Positions 16,321-25,346 of a DNA stretch of 52,727 nt are shown in pieces. The first letter of the stretch is position 1, and the number at the start of each line of letters is the position of its first letter. The notes under the pieces are model-generated. The model did no database searches and had not been told where the DNA came from. It saw only the letters and a list, made by a program, of their open reading frames with translations. Position numbers and translations under genes: made by a program. The DNA lies in the NCBI GenBank assembly GCA_019163135.1, contig JAFLKR010000007.1:1-52727 (forward strand), written 5' to 3'. This stretch comes from Desulfobulbaceae bacterium (lineage in GTDB: Bacteria > Desulfobacterota > Desulfobulbia > Desulfobulbales > Desulfobulbaceae).

Positions 16321-17625
16321 ATGATGCTGAACTACCAAGCAATTGAAATATTTACCAACGAGGATGCTCGCTATCGGAACAAACCGGTGGCCGATGCCGT
16401 CATCCAATTTATCCGGGATTTAAAAATTGCGGCGCGCTGCATTGTCACCCGCGGCATTGCCGGCTGCTACGAAAGTGGCGAAATTTCAACAGGAAGAGTT
16501 GAAATTCTTTCCTTCAATCTGCCGATCCGCATTTACATCGTCCTGCCGGCAGCAGCGACCGAACAGGTGCTGACCGGAGTGGAAGAACGGGTCGGCAATG
16601 GCATCGTCGTTCTCCATGACCTCAAAGTGATCAGCCATAAAGCCGCCAACACCTTTTTTCCGCGTCAACTCATGGTGCGTGACGTCATGACGGCCGCCCC
16701 TGAATATGTCACTGCTAAAAGCCCCTTGAGCGATGCTGCCCGGCTGCTGCTTTCCTCGATTTTTACCGGACTGCCGGTTGTCGACCAGCATGACCGGCCT
16801 ATCGGGGTGATCACCCAAGGCGATTTGATCGCCAGAGGAGGCCTGCCATTGCGTCTCGGTCTGCTGGCCGAAACCGAAGAGGAGGGACTCGAAGCGACCA
16901 TGAACGCACTTGCCCCTAGGCGCGTGGTGGAAATTATGACCGCGCCGGCGGTGACCGTCGCAGCGGATCGGCCCTTGACCGAGGCGGTCGATCTTATGCT
17001 GGCAAAAGCGTTGAAACGCCTGCCAGTGGTGGACAAAGGCGGTCGCCTGGTCGGGATGCTGTCGCGTTTGGATATCTTCAAAACCGTGATGCGCGAAGCT
17101 CCCGATTGGGATGCCTTCCGGGCTCAGGACATTGAAGTGAAAAACTTGCGGATCGTGGCCGATATCCTCCGCCGTGATACCCAAACCGTCTTTGCCGACA
17201 CCACTATCGACAAAGTGATCCGGATCATAGACGGCAACGATATCCAGCGGGTGGCTGTGGTCAATGCCGAGGGTAAACTCCTTGGAATTATAGCCGATAG
17301 CGACTTGCTGCACTATTTCAAACCGGACCAGGAAGGTCTCCGCTACCTGTTTGCCAAGATGACTCAACCGTTCCGCGAGGATTCCGTGCAGGATATTGAA
17401 AAGCGCCTGGCGCAGACCAAGGCCAGCGAGGTCATGCGCACGGATATGCTCACCATCCGGGAAGACATGCTGATTGAGGAGGCCATCCGACTGATGACCG
17501 AAAAAAGCCTCAAACGGTTGCCGGTGGTGGACGACAACGATGGCTTCAAAGGAATGATCAGCCGGGATTCGCTGCTCCGCACGGGTTTTGGCCGACCACG
17601 TTCCTCTGAAGGGGAAAAGCTCTGA
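16321..17625 (+). CDS. DUF190 domain protein with four CBS domains
   Basis: 434 residues. The first about 105 are a DUF190 domain (YQAIEIFTNEDARYRNKPV, RGIAGCYESGEI, LPIRIYIV), a small PII-like fold. Then come four CBS domains at about 118-175, 200-255, 275-330 and 365-425, each with the xLPVVDxxxxxxGxIxxxDL pattern, forming two Bateman modules that usually bind adenine nucleotides. GAGGG overlapping the crcB stop serves as ribosome site; translation starts at ATG 16321 or 16324. Being fused to a nucleotide sensor and joined to crcB suggests it controls fluoride export in response to cell energy state (inference; DUF190 itself is uncharacterised). Confidence 0.85.
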   Translation: MMLNYQAIEIFTNEDARYRNKPVADAVIQFIRDLKIAARCIVTRGIAGCYESGEISTGRVEILSFNLPIRIYIVLPAAATEQVLTGVEERVGNGIVVLHDLKVISHKAANTFFPRQLMVRDVMTAAPEYVTAKSPLSDAARLLLSSIFTGLPVVDQHDRPIGVITQGDLIARGGLPLRLGLLAETEEEGLEATMNALAPRRVVEIMTAPAVTVAADRPLTEAVDLMLAKALKRLPVVDKGGRLVGMLSRLDIFKTVMREAPDWDAFRAQDIEVKNLRIVADILRRDTQTVFADTTIDKVIRIIDGNDIQRVAVVNAEGKLLGIIADSDLLHYFKPDQEGLRYLFAKMTQPFREDSVQDIEKRLAQTKASEVMRTDMLTIREDMLIEEAIRLMTEKSLKRLPVVDDNDGFKGMISRDSLLRTGFGRPRSSEGEKL

Positions 17626-17807
17626 AAAAGTAAAGCCCTAAGGCTCCTGGCCGAAATCGTAAATTTCGTCCCGGGCCTTTTCAAATGAACCAACCAGCCA
17701 TTGCATATAACCTATGAGAGTATGTGAATCGGCTGCTGCGCGACGCTTTATCAGGATCAAGGAAGAAGGGATTCTTTTCATTAAACTTATTAATTGAACG
17801 CCTCGCC

Positions 17808-18596
17808 ATGCCAGAATTCGTCGATCGCCACCCTTGCCCGCAACGTTTACCACTTTCCGGGGCCGTCAATTTTCGTGATCTCGGCGGCTACCGGACGGTT
17901 AACGATCGCCAGGTAAAGCAAAGGCTGGTTTTTCGTTCCGATCATCTCTCCCGTCTGACCGCCGAGGACCAGCAGTTGCTGCAGCACCTCCGGTTCAAGG
18001 TGGTCTGCGATTTGCGGACCGCCCAGGAACAGCAGCGACACCCCGACCTCCTGCCCCGCGATGGTTCAATTCGCCTGCTCCTCCTCCCGATACAAGCCGG
18101 AAACTTTGATCCGGCGCAGGTCATGGATCGCCTGCGCTCCGGAGAACGCGACTGGCTGTCTCTTGATTTCTTCGTCAACCTTTACCGGCAGTATCTTGAT
18201 GATTTCGGTCCGGTATGGGGCAAAATCCTTCGCCTAATTGCCGCTCCTGCGAACCTGCCCCTGGTCTTCCACTGCACCGGCGGCAAGGATCGCACCGGTA
18301 TCTGCGCAACGCTGCTGCTGCTGACCCTGGGGGTGCGGGAAAAAGATATCTTCCTGGACCACGATCGTTCCAACGCCTGCAATGCCGAGCGTCTGCAATC
18401 GATCTATGCCAGATTCGCCGACCTCGGCATCGAGCCGGAGCAGGCCGCGCCCTACCTGCAGGCACCCCGGGAACCCCTTGCCGCCATGCTGGAGCATCTG
18501 CGCAAATCCTACGGCACCATCGACAACTACCTGGAGACCAAGGCCGGGCTGGACGAAACCACGCTTGCGGCCCTACGGTCAAACCTGCTCGAATGA
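17808..18596 (+). CDS. Protein-tyrosine-phosphatase-fold enzyme (Y_phosphatase3 type)
   Basis: 262 residues from ATG 17808. The N-terminal phrase GAVNFRDLGGYRT and the P-loop HCTGGKDRTG (155-164; nucleophile Cys156, Arg162) define the tyrosine-phosphatase-like family whose members dephosphorylate phosphotyrosine or phosphoinositide/phospholipid head groups. Asp161 in GKDRTG is characteristic of the lipid-phosphatase branch. A GTG at 17724 would add 28 residues not typical of the family. The stop overlaps the start of the CDP-alcohol phosphatidyltransferase gene by four bases. I infer a lipid head-group phosphatase acting on that enzyme's product, as PGP phosphatase does in phosphatidylglycerol synthesis. 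Confidence 0.8.
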   Translation: MPEFVDRHPCPQRLPLSGAVNFRDLGGYRTVNDRQVKQRLVFRSDHLSRLTAEDQQLLQHLRFKVVCDLRTAQEQQRHPDLLPRDGSIRLLLLPIQAGNFDPAQVMDRLRSGERDWLSLDFFVNLYRQYLDDFGPVWGKILRLIAAPANLPLVFHCTGGKDRTGICATLLLLTLGVREKDIFLDHDRSNACNAERLQSIYARFADLGIEPEQAAPYLQAPREPLAAMLEHLRKSYGTIDNYLETKAGLDETTLAALRSNLLE

Positions 18597-19828
18597 CAAT
18601 CCCCTCGCCCCCCGCCGGTCGGCACCTAAACATCCCGGCAGGGAGAGCGCCGGCAAGGGTGCCGTTCCCCTTGCGTCGGCAGGTATGGCTGGCCGCTGCG
18701 CTCCTGTTCTGCCCCTGGCTGGCGACCCTGGTCCTCTGCGGGCCACTTATTCGACAGCATCCACTCGCCATTTTGACCCTGCTGCCGGGGCTCACCGTCG
18801 CGATCCATCTGCAGCGCCAACTGGTGACCAATATAGGCGCTAACCACCGATTCGGCGAAACGGACCGACCTTTCCCCACCCTGGGAGCCGCCACCTGGAT
18901 CACCCTGCTGCGGGCAGCGGCCATTGTCGCCCTTGCCGGTTTCCTGCCCCTGGCTATCCAACCAGTCCAGGCCATGACTCCGGGCCTGGCCTGGACTCCG
19001 GGGCTGATCTATCTGTTCATTTCCCTGGCTGACCTGGCGGACGGTTTTGTGGCCCGCAGGCAGCATCGGGAAACGGAACTCGGCAAACGGTTGGACATTG
19101 AAACCGATGCCGCAGGGCTGCTGGTCGCCCTGCTTTTAGCCGTCAGCCTCAATCGGTTGCCGGCCCTCTCGCTGCTGGTGGGGCTGGCCTATTACGTCTT
19201 CCTCTTCGGGATATGGTGGCGTCGGCAGCGGCATTTGCCCCTGATCGCGCTGCTATCACGGCCCTATTCGCGAATCATCGCCGGCTTCCAGATGGGGTTG
19301 GTGGCAATAGCGCTGCTCCCCCTCTTCCATCCGACCTGCACCGCCATCGCCGCCTGGCTGGTGATGACGCCGCTACTGGTTGGTTTTGTCCGGGATTGGC
19401 TGGTGGTCTCCTGCCGGATAGACATCGACAGCCACCAGCAAACGGCCCTGGATCATCGTGCTGGCCTCATGTTGACCCGATATCTTCCCTTGGCGCTGCG
19501 CCTGTGTATCCTGGCTGGCGGAATCTTCGCAGTCGCGGCAGGTAATTATTTCTCCCCGGTGCCCCACTTCTGGCGAGGAGCACTGAGCCTCTGCTGCCTG
19601 TTATCCGGCTTGGGCTGCGTGGGGCGCAGTGCCGCACTTTTGCTCACTCTGATGCTCGGCTGCGAACTGGCCCCTTTCGGAACGGAGTTTCCTGCCCTGG
19701 TGCTCTTTAGCGCTGCCGCCACCCTGATGCTCACCGGAACCGGCCCCCTGTCCCTCTGGTCCCCGGAAGAACGAATCCTCTATCGCCGCAACCGGATTGA
19801 ATCCGCGGTGGGGAGCGAACTCGCATGA
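18593..19828 (+). CDS. CDP-alcohol phosphatidyltransferase family membrane enzyme
   Basis: 411 residues with about nine to eleven hydrophobic helices. The full catalytic signature D-x2-DG-x2-AR-x8-G-x3-D-x3-D starts at Asp147 (DLADGFVARR ... GKRLDIETD), so the active site is intact. The family moves a phosphatidyl or similar group from a CDP-lipid to an alcohol, releasing CMP. The protein is longer than PgsA or Cls-type enzymes (about 200 residues), with extra membrane helices on both sides. It starts at the ATGA overlap with the phosphatase gene and ends in an ATGA overlap with the flippase-like gene. The acceptor alcohol is unknown. Confidence 0.85.
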   Translation: MTIPSPPAGRHLNIPAGRAPARVPFPLRRQVWLAAALLFCPWLATLVLCGPLIRQHPLAILTLLPGLTVAIHLQRQLVTNIGANHRFGETDRPFPTLGAATWITLLRAAAIVALAGFLPLAIQPVQAMTPGLAWTPGLIYLFISLADLADGFVARRQHRETELGKRLDIETDAAGLLVALLLAVSLNRLPALSLLVGLAYYVFLFGIWWRRQRHLPLIALLSRPYSRIIAGFQMGLVAIALLPLFHPTCTAIAAWLVMTPLLVGFVRDWLVVSCRIDIDSHQQTALDHRAGLMLTRYLPLALRLCILAGGIFAVAAGNYFSPVPHFWRGALSLCCLLSGLGCVGRSAALLLTLMLGCELAPFGTEFPALVLFSAAATLMLTGTGPLSLWSPEERILYRRNRIESAVGSELA

Positions 19829-20889
19829 CCACGAGCGCCAAGTCGCCACTTGCGAACCTCATCACCGCACTCACCGGTTGGCGCGGCCTGCTGCTGGTTC
19901 TCGGCATGGCCTTGGCCTGGCAGGCGTTGCGAGGCATGGCCTGGAATACCGCCTGGGCACAGTTGAGCCAGCTCAGTCCTGGTGCCCTGCTGATCCTGCT
20001 GGTGCTCAACCTGGTGATGCTGCCGCTGATGACCGCCCGCTGGTGGCTGCTCTTAAGGACGCTGGGCTCGCCGGTCAGATTGCTCACTGCCTGTGCGTAC
20101 CGCCTGGCCGCCAATGCGGTCAGCTACCTCACCCCTGGCCCCCATTTCGGCGGTGAACCGCTTTTGGTCTATCTCCTGCATCAGCGCCAGCAGATCCCGT
20201 TGCCTACCGCTGTAATCTCGGTGGCCCTGGACCGAATGCTTGAGCTTTGGGCCAGCATCGTGATCCTCAGCCTCAGCCTGCTCATACTGACAGCCTCTGA
20301 CAACGGCCCCTTTACCGGAGGATGGGCACTGCCTCTGGCAGTCTCCATGCTGGTTGTTCTCGCCGCTCTCCTGACCGCCCTGTTCACGGGCAGGCACCCG
20401 CTCTCCCGACTCGTTTCCTGGCTCAAGCGATTGGGCCGCAAGCAGCACTCCGCACCCACCGAGACCGCCGGAAGCTGGCTGGAAGCCATCATGCAAGGCG
20501 AGGTGATGGCCGAATCCCTCCTGCACCGGCATCAAAGCCCGTTTCTGCTGGCCAACCTGTACTCCCTGGCCCACTGGCTCGGGGTGTTGGTCGAATTTTG
20601 GCTGATGGCCGCTTTTCTGGGTCAGCCCTTGTCATTTTTCCAATTGCTGACCGTCGTAATTACCGCACGCCTGGCCTTTCTTACCCCCTTGCCAGCGGGC
20701 CTCGGCGTGCTCGAGTCGGCACTGCCCTGGGTAACTGCCGCCCTTGGCCTGGGGAGTGTCCTGGGGCTCAGCCTCTGCCTGCTCATCCGGTTTCGTGATA
20801 TCCTCTTCAGTCTGGCCGGATTAGGGCTGGCCATGAAGTATTTGACTTGTCCGGGCAAGGCCAGTACTGTTGCTGAAAAAGCAGGATAA
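19825..20889 (+). CDS. Flippase-like / lysylphosphatidylglycerol synthase transmembrane-type protein (UPF0104)
   Basis: 354 residues, about eight membrane helices. The phrases AARRWWLLLR-like (TARWWLLLRTLG), ANAVSYLTPGPHFGGEPLLVYLL and LTPLPAGLGVLESALPWV are the conserved motifs of the UPF0104/MprF-flippase-like family (MprF N-terminal domain, YbhN). Family members are thought to move or hold modified lipids in the membrane. Its start codon overlaps the stop of the CDP-alcohol phosphatidyltransferase gene (ATGA), implying coupled translation and a shared lipid substrate. A role in moving the new lipid across the inner membrane is inferred. Confidence 0.85.
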   Translation: MTTSAKSPLANLITALTGWRGLLLVLGMALAWQALRGMAWNTAWAQLSQLSPGALLILLVLNLVMLPLMTARWWLLLRTLGSPVRLLTACAYRLAANAVSYLTPGPHFGGEPLLVYLLHQRQQIPLPTAVISVALDRMLELWASIVILSLSLLILTASDNGPFTGGWALPLAVSMLVVLAALLTALFTGRHPLSRLVSWLKRLGRKQHSAPTETAGSWLEAIMQGEVMAESLLHRHQSPFLLANLYSLAHWLGVLVEFWLMAAFLGQPLSFFQLLTVVITARLAFLTPLPAGLGVLESALPWVTAALGLGSVLGLSLCLLIRFRDILFSLAGLGLAMKYLTCPGKASTVAEKAG

Positions 20890-21027
20890 TCAGACACAGC
20901 CGGTTCATAAATCTCCATTAATCTCTCTGGCTTCGGCTCGATTTCTCTCTGCCCACACGTAACTTTTTTCAGTTTGCGAACCGCATCCCTGAGATTCATA
21001 CTTCAAGAGGGGCATTCTCAAAAAACT

Positions 21028-21798
21028 ATGCTGCGTCGTGACCTCCCACCCCCGATATCCATCAGCTACGAAGGCAATGGCGACCAGGAACAATGGCTCG
21101 AGCAGCTGCCGCTCCTCTCCGAGCAATTTCTGGCAGCGCATCATCGCCCCCTGGTCACGATTTCCTATGCCCAAAGCGTCGATGGCAGCATCGCCACTCG
21201 CAACCGGGAACAGCTTCGGCTGAGCGGCCACCAGTCCATGGTCCTCACCCATCGCATCCGCGCCGCCTGCGATGCCATTGTCATCGGCATAAACACCCTG
21301 CTGATCGACAATCCGCTGCTCACCGTCCGGCTCGCCGAGGGGGCAAGCCCCCAGCCCATCGTCCTTGACAGCAAACTGCGCATTCCATTGCAGGCCCGCC
21401 TTCTGGAGCGCACCGACCTTCATTGCTGGCTGGCCTGTACCGACCTGGGTGATTCCGAACGGATCAGCGCGGTTGAAAACCAAGGGGGTGAGGTCATCCG
21501 CTGCCGCCAAGACCGTCAAGGCAGGGTGGACTTGCAGCATCTGCTCCATCAACTCGGCGAACGCGGCATCAGGAGCCTCATGGTGGAAGGCGGCAGCCAG
21601 GTGATCACCAGTTTCATCGAGGCACGCCTGGTGGACCAGATGATCATCACCATTGCGCCTCGCATGGTTGGCGGCCTCTCGGTGTTAGACCGGCCGGCTG
21701 CATGCAACGGCGCCCTTATGCATCTCAACCCTGTTTCCTACCAATCCTGCGGCCCGGACCTCATCCTCTGGGCCCAACCGCACTGGCAGGACGCATGA
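21028..21798 (+). CDS. RibD C-terminal-type reductase (dihydrofolate-reductase fold)
   Basis: 256 residues from ATG 21028. RPLVTISYAQSVDGSIA, HRIRAACDAIVIGINTLLIDNPLLTVR and SLMVEGGSQVITSF are the signature tracts of the RibD_C family, which in riboflavin synthesis uses NADPH to reduce the ribosyl chain of a pyrimidine to ribityl. The deaminase domain of full RibD is absent. There are about 40 residues ahead of the domain. GAGGGG lies upstream but 15 bases away, and an in-frame TTG at 20974 is possible. The next gene overlaps by four bases. In this operon the enzyme probably reduces an aldose-like or pterin/pyrimidine intermediate rather than supplying riboflavin (inference). Confidence 0.82.
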   Translation: MLRRDLPPPISISYEGNGDQEQWLEQLPLLSEQFLAAHHRPLVTISYAQSVDGSIATRNREQLRLSGHQSMVLTHRIRAACDAIVIGINTLLIDNPLLTVRLAEGASPQPIVLDSKLRIPLQARLLERTDLHCWLACTDLGDSERISAVENQGGEVIRCRQDRQGRVDLQHLLHQLGERGIRSLMVEGGSQVITSFIEARLVDQMIITIAPRMVGGLSVLDRPAACNGALMHLNPVSYQSCGPDLILWAQPHWQDA

Positions 21799-22829
21799 GG
21801 CAGCACCGGCTGGAATTTGTCGAGCCCGGCCGGGTCGCGGTGCTAGCTGGGCCGGCGCCGCACCCGACTGCGGAACAGGTTCTGGTGGAGACGCGACTCT
21901 CCGCAATCAGTCCGGGGACGGAGATGCTGATCTACCGCGGCCAGTGGCCCTCGGAGGTCACGGTCGACGCCACCCTGAATGCCTTAGCCGGGACCTTCGC
22001 CTATCCCTTGGCGTACGGCTACTGCACGGTCGGTCGGGTAATCGCGACCGGATCGGCGGTGCCAGGCGACTGGCTGGGCCGCCGGGTCTTTGCCTTCCAT
22101 CCCCACGAGAGCCTTTTCTGCGCCCTGCCTTCGACCCTGCATCCCATTCCCGATGACTTGGACGATGCCACAGCCCTTTTTCTCCCCAACATGGAGACTG
22201 CGGTCAACCTCCTGCTGGACGGGGCGCCCTTGATTGGCGAAAAGGTCGTCGTTATTGGCCAAGGAATCGTCGGCCTGCTCACCACCGGACTGCTCGCCCG
22301 TTTCCCGCTGGCCGGACTTACCGCCCTCGAATCCCACCCGCTGCGACGTGCGGCCTCAATTCGTCTGGGTGCCGACGTTTGCCTCGATCCGGCTGCCCCG
22401 GATCTTTCTGCCCGGTTAGGCGCAATTCCAGGCCAGGGCGGCCAGGCGGATTTGGTCTACGAACTTTCAGGCAACCCGGCAGCACTGGACACGGCCCTGG
22501 CGTTGACCCGCCCCAGCGGCCGGGTGGTGGTCGGTTCCTGGTACGGCAGTAAAAAGGTGGCGTTGGACCTCGGCTCTTTTTTTCATCGTGGCCGCCTCAC
22601 CCTGATCAGTTCTCAGGTGAGCAGCATTGCCCCAGCGCTCTTGGGCCGATGGCAGACCAGTCGCCGCCTGGATGTGGCCTGGGAAATGCTGCGCCAGATT
22701 CGGCCCCAGGCCTGCATTACCCATCGTTTCCCCCTGGCGGAGGCTTCTCTTGCTTATGCGCTCATAGATCGCAGCCCGGGTGAAACCATCCAGGTCATTT
22801 TCGAGCATCAATGCGCTGACGGGTTGTAA
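21795..22829 (+). CDS. Zinc-type (MDR) dehydrogenase, BchC-like subgroup
   Basis: 344 residues, medium-chain dehydrogenase/reductase. TRLSAISPGTEMLIYRGQWP replaces the catalytic-zinc CxxxxxGT segment and is typical of the subgroup with the bacteriochlorophyllide dehydrogenase BchC. LAYGYCTVGRVIATG and VVVIGQGIVGLLTTGLLA (nucleotide-binding GxGxxG) follow. The structural-zinc four-Cys lobe is missing. Starts in an ATGA overlap with the reductase gene, and the PTPS-like gene follows after 21 bases. It probably oxidises a secondary alcohol or reduces a ketone on the same intermediate as its neighbours; substrate unknown. Confidence 0.82.
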   Translation: MRQHRLEFVEPGRVAVLAGPAPHPTAEQVLVETRLSAISPGTEMLIYRGQWPSEVTVDATLNALAGTFAYPLAYGYCTVGRVIATGSAVPGDWLGRRVFAFHPHESLFCALPSTLHPIPDDLDDATALFLPNMETAVNLLLDGAPLIGEKVVVIGQGIVGLLTTGLLARFPLAGLTALESHPLRRAASIRLGADVCLDPAAPDLSARLGAIPGQGGQADLVYELSGNPAALDTALALTRPSGRVVVGSWYGSKKVALDLGSFFHRGRLTLISSQVSSIAPALLGRWQTSRRLDVAWEMLRQIRPQACITHRFPLAEASLAYALIDRSPGETIQVIFEHQCADGL

Positions 22830-22850
22830 AATTCACCAAGGAGAAAAACC

Positions 22851-23228
22851 ATGTACAGTCTCGGGGTACGGCGCGAATTCAGCGCCCGGCATTATCTGAT
22901 CGGCGGCGACTGGGGGGCGGAGAACATCGAGCATACCCATCGGTACCGGATGGAACTGGCCCTGGAGGCCTTGACCCTGGATCGCCACGGCTTTCTGGTA
23001 GATATTGTCGAAGTGGAACAGCATCTGGAGGCGGTGCTTGCCGATTTTGCAGGCCGAACGCTCAACGAACTGGCTTCCTTTAGCGGCCTCAACCCGAGTA
23101 TCGAACGATTGGCCACCATCCTCCATGCAGCCTTCAGTGCCCGACTGGCCCATTTTCGCCTTGAGGCCCTGACCGTCACCCTCTGGGAAGATGACATCGC
23201 CTGGACTTCCTACCGAGCGCCCCTCTGA
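22851..23228 (+). CDS. 6-pyruvoyl-tetrahydropterin synthase / QueD-fold protein without the usual Cys
   Basis: 125 residues of the PTPS fold. Zinc ligands are H14 (FSARHYL), H28 and H30 (EHTHRYRMEL); later family marks are FLVDIVEVEQHL, NPSIERLA and VTLWEDD. The catalytic Cys expected shortly before the His pair is absent; E24 and E27 sit in that stretch, and the motif is HTH rather than HGH. A pterin or related triphosphate could still bind, but the chemistry probably differs from QueD or biopterin synthesis (inference). AAGGAG precedes the ATG. The stop shares its last base with the next start. Confidence 0.85.
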   Translation: MYSLGVRREFSARHYLIGGDWGAENIEHTHRYRMELALEALTLDRHGFLVDIVEVEQHLEAVLADFAGRTLNELASFSGLNPSIERLATILHAAFSARLAHFRLEALTVTLWEDDIAWTSYRAPL

Positions 23229-24385
23229 TGCGCATCGGCCTGATCATCTACGGCAGCCTGAAAACCCTCACCGGCGGCTACCTCTATGACCGGATCGTGG
23301 TCCAGGGCCTGGAGCGGTTGGGCCATGAGGTGGAGGTAATCAGTCTCACCAGCGGCTCGTATTTCCGCCGACTCGGTCATGGTTTCTCATCCGGCCTCAG
23401 TCGACGACTGCTGGCTGGAAGATTCGACATCCTCCTGGAGGATGAACTTTGCCACCCTTCCCTTTTTCTGATCAACCAACGTCTGCGCCGGAGGGGTGGG
23501 CCGCCCGTGGTCGCCATTGTCCACCACATCTTCTGCCGGGAACCCCGTCCTGACTGGCAGAACAGTTTCCTGGCGCTTATCGAACGACGGTATCTGGCCT
23601 CGGTGGACGGCTTCATCTTCAACTCGGAGACAACCCGCCGGACCGTAACGGCCTTGGTGGGCAACCACCAGCCCCAAATCATCGCCTACCCGGCCGGTGA
23701 CCGTTTCGGCAGCCCCCTGTCCCCTGAACGCATCAGCCAGCGGGCAAGCCAGCCCGGCCCGTTGGAACTCCTCTTCCTGGGCATCATCATCCCCAGAAAA
23801 GGTTTACTGCCCTTGCTCAGCGCCCTGGCCGGCGTGGACCGCGCCCTCTGGCGCCTGACCGTGGTGGGCGGCCTCAACTTCGATCCTGCCCACACTGCCG
23901 AGGTCCGGCAACACATCCAGCAACTGGGCCTGGCGGATTCAGTCCGCTTTATCGGCCCTTGCGGCGATGATGAACTGGTCGAAATCCTCAGCGTCAGCCA
24001 TGTGTTCTGCATGCCCTATGCCTATGAGGGGTTCGGCATTGCCATTCTCGAGGCCATGGCCTTTGGCTTGCCGGCCATTGGCAGCCTTGAGGGGGCCGCA
24101 AACGAGACCATCAGCCACGGACACAACGGCTTTCTGCTGGCACCGGATGACCGGACGGGATTGGCGCAGCTGCTGATAAAGTTGCAGCACAATCGCCAAG
24201 AGCTGCTCCGACTCTCCCTTGCCGCCCGCGCGACCTATGCCAGCCGTCCTTGCTGGCAGGACAACGTCGCTGCCATTAACGGCTTTCTGAAAAAAATGAC
24301 CAACAGGCAAGGTATAGAGACAATCGTCGAGCCGTTGCGATCGACCGAAAACGCAGCACCGAGGGATGAACGTGGCGCAGGATAA
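23228..24385 (+). CDS. Glycosyltransferase family 4 (GT-B)
   Basis: 385 residues, GT-B fold. N-terminal domain: RIGLIIYGSLKTLTGGYLYDR. The C-terminal nucleotide-sugar domain has LLFLGIIIPRKGL, the phosphate-contact region and the E-x7-E element in YEGFGIAILEAMAFGLPAIGS (about residues 268-285), followed by GHNGFLLAPDD. Members retain the anomeric configuration and usually build glycolipids or polysaccharides at the inner face of the membrane. It overlaps its upstream neighbour by one base and its downstream neighbour by 20. Within this operon it likely adds a sugar to the lipid head group. Confidence 0.87.
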   Translation: MRIGLIIYGSLKTLTGGYLYDRIVVQGLERLGHEVEVISLTSGSYFRRLGHGFSSGLSRRLLAGRFDILLEDELCHPSLFLINQRLRRRGGPPVVAIVHHIFCREPRPDWQNSFLALIERRYLASVDGFIFNSETTRRTVTALVGNHQPQIIAYPAGDRFGSPLSPERISQRASQPGPLELLFLGIIIPRKGLLPLLSALAGVDRALWRLTVVGGLNFDPAHTAEVRQHIQQLGLADSVRFIGPCGDDELVEILSVSHVFCMPYAYEGFGIAILEAMAFGLPAIGSLEGAANETISHGHNGFLLAPDDRTGLAQLLIKLQHNRQELLRLSLAARATYASRPCWQDNVAAINGFLKKMTNRQGIETIVEPLRSTENAAPRDERGAG

Positions 24386-25346
24386 TTTGCCCAGCAACCG
24401 GTTGCATGCCCCCATTGCCGAGAAAACCGAGGGGAGCTTTGATCCCCGCTATCTCGCCGCCAAGAAGTCCATTGATGACCGGGCGCTGAACCGCTTCGTC
24501 TGGTCCGCGCTCTGCCAGGCCCTGCCGCTGACCACCGGGACTGCACCGGCGAACATCCTTGAGGTCGGCGCCGGCATCGGCACCATGCTGGCGCGAATGG
24601 TCGACTGGAGCTTGCTGACCGGCCCGGCAACCTATCGGGCTACGGATAGCGATGCCGGCCACCTGCAGCACGCCCGGCACTACCTTTCCGCCTGGGCCGA
24701 TCAACAGGGGCTTTCTTTGAACTGGTCTGGAAATCAGCACGGCCTGCTAGCCAGCCCACCCGCCCAAATCTCACTGTTTTTGGAGGAAGTCCGCGCTGAA
24801 GCGCTGGCCCGCCGAACCGAATCAAGGGGCACTTTCCATCTGGTCATCGCCCATGCCGTCCTCGACCTGATCGATCTCCCGGCAGTGCTGCCGGGGCTCC
24901 TGGCGCAGCTGACCCATAACGGCCTGGCCTATTTCACCTGCAACTTCGACGGCTCCACCCTCTTTCTGCCCGAATACCCCGGCGACGAAGAACAGGAAAT
25001 CCTCAGGCGCTATCATGCCTCCATGGAGGCCCGGCTGCTCGGAGCAAGCCGGACCGGTCGGAGACTGCTGAGCTTTCTGCAGCATCCGGATCTCGAGCTC
25101 CTGGCCGCCGGCAGTTCCGATTGGGTCATCCATCCCCGGAACGAGACCTACTCCGGAGATGAGGTGTGGTTCCTCCACGCCCTCATTGCCACCGTGGAAA
25201 AGGAACTCGCCGGGAAAAGCTGCCCTGCCCCCCCCGGTCTGGCCGCCTGGGCCCGCACCCGGCACCAACAGGTCGAGACGGGCACCTTGTCGTTCCTGGC
25301 CCGCAACCTCGATTTCCTGGCTCGCCGCCGACCACCTCAGCCATGA
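24366..25346 (+). CDS. Class I SAM-dependent methyltransferase
   Basis: 326 residues. Motif I is ILEVGAGIGTMLARM (about 60-74), with an acidic ATDSD after the next strand, and FHLVIAHAVLDLIDLPAVLPGL matches motif II/III. The C-terminal part (180-326) is not a familiar domain and may bind the substrate; YFTCNFDGSTLFLPEY is its most distinctive tract. The start ATG lies within the glycosyltransferase gene (20-base overlap), and the end overlaps the sulfatase-like gene by four bases. Whether it methylates the sugar, the pterin-like group or a small molecule is not visible. Confidence 0.82.
   Translation: MNVAQDNLPSNRLHAPIAEKTEGSFDPRYLAAKKSIDDRALNRFVWSALCQALPLTTGTAPANILEVGAGIGTMLARMVDWSLLTGPATYRATDSDAGHLQHARHYLSAWADQQGLSLNWSGNQHGLLASPPAQISLFLEEVRAEALARRTESRGTFHLVIAHAVLDLIDLPAVLPGLLAQLTHNGLAYFTCNFDGSTLFLPEYPGDEEQEILRRYHASMEARLLGASRTGRRLLSFLQHPDLELLAAGSSDWVIHPRNETYSGDEVWFLHALIATVEKELAGKSCPAPPGLAAWARTRHQQVETGTLSFLARNLDFLARRRPPQP

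Noticed and set aside
18215-18592. Longer frame upstream of the CDP-alcohol phosphatidyltransferase
   Set aside because: It overlaps the phosphatase gene with its intact active site; the ATGA overlap at 18593 is the better start.
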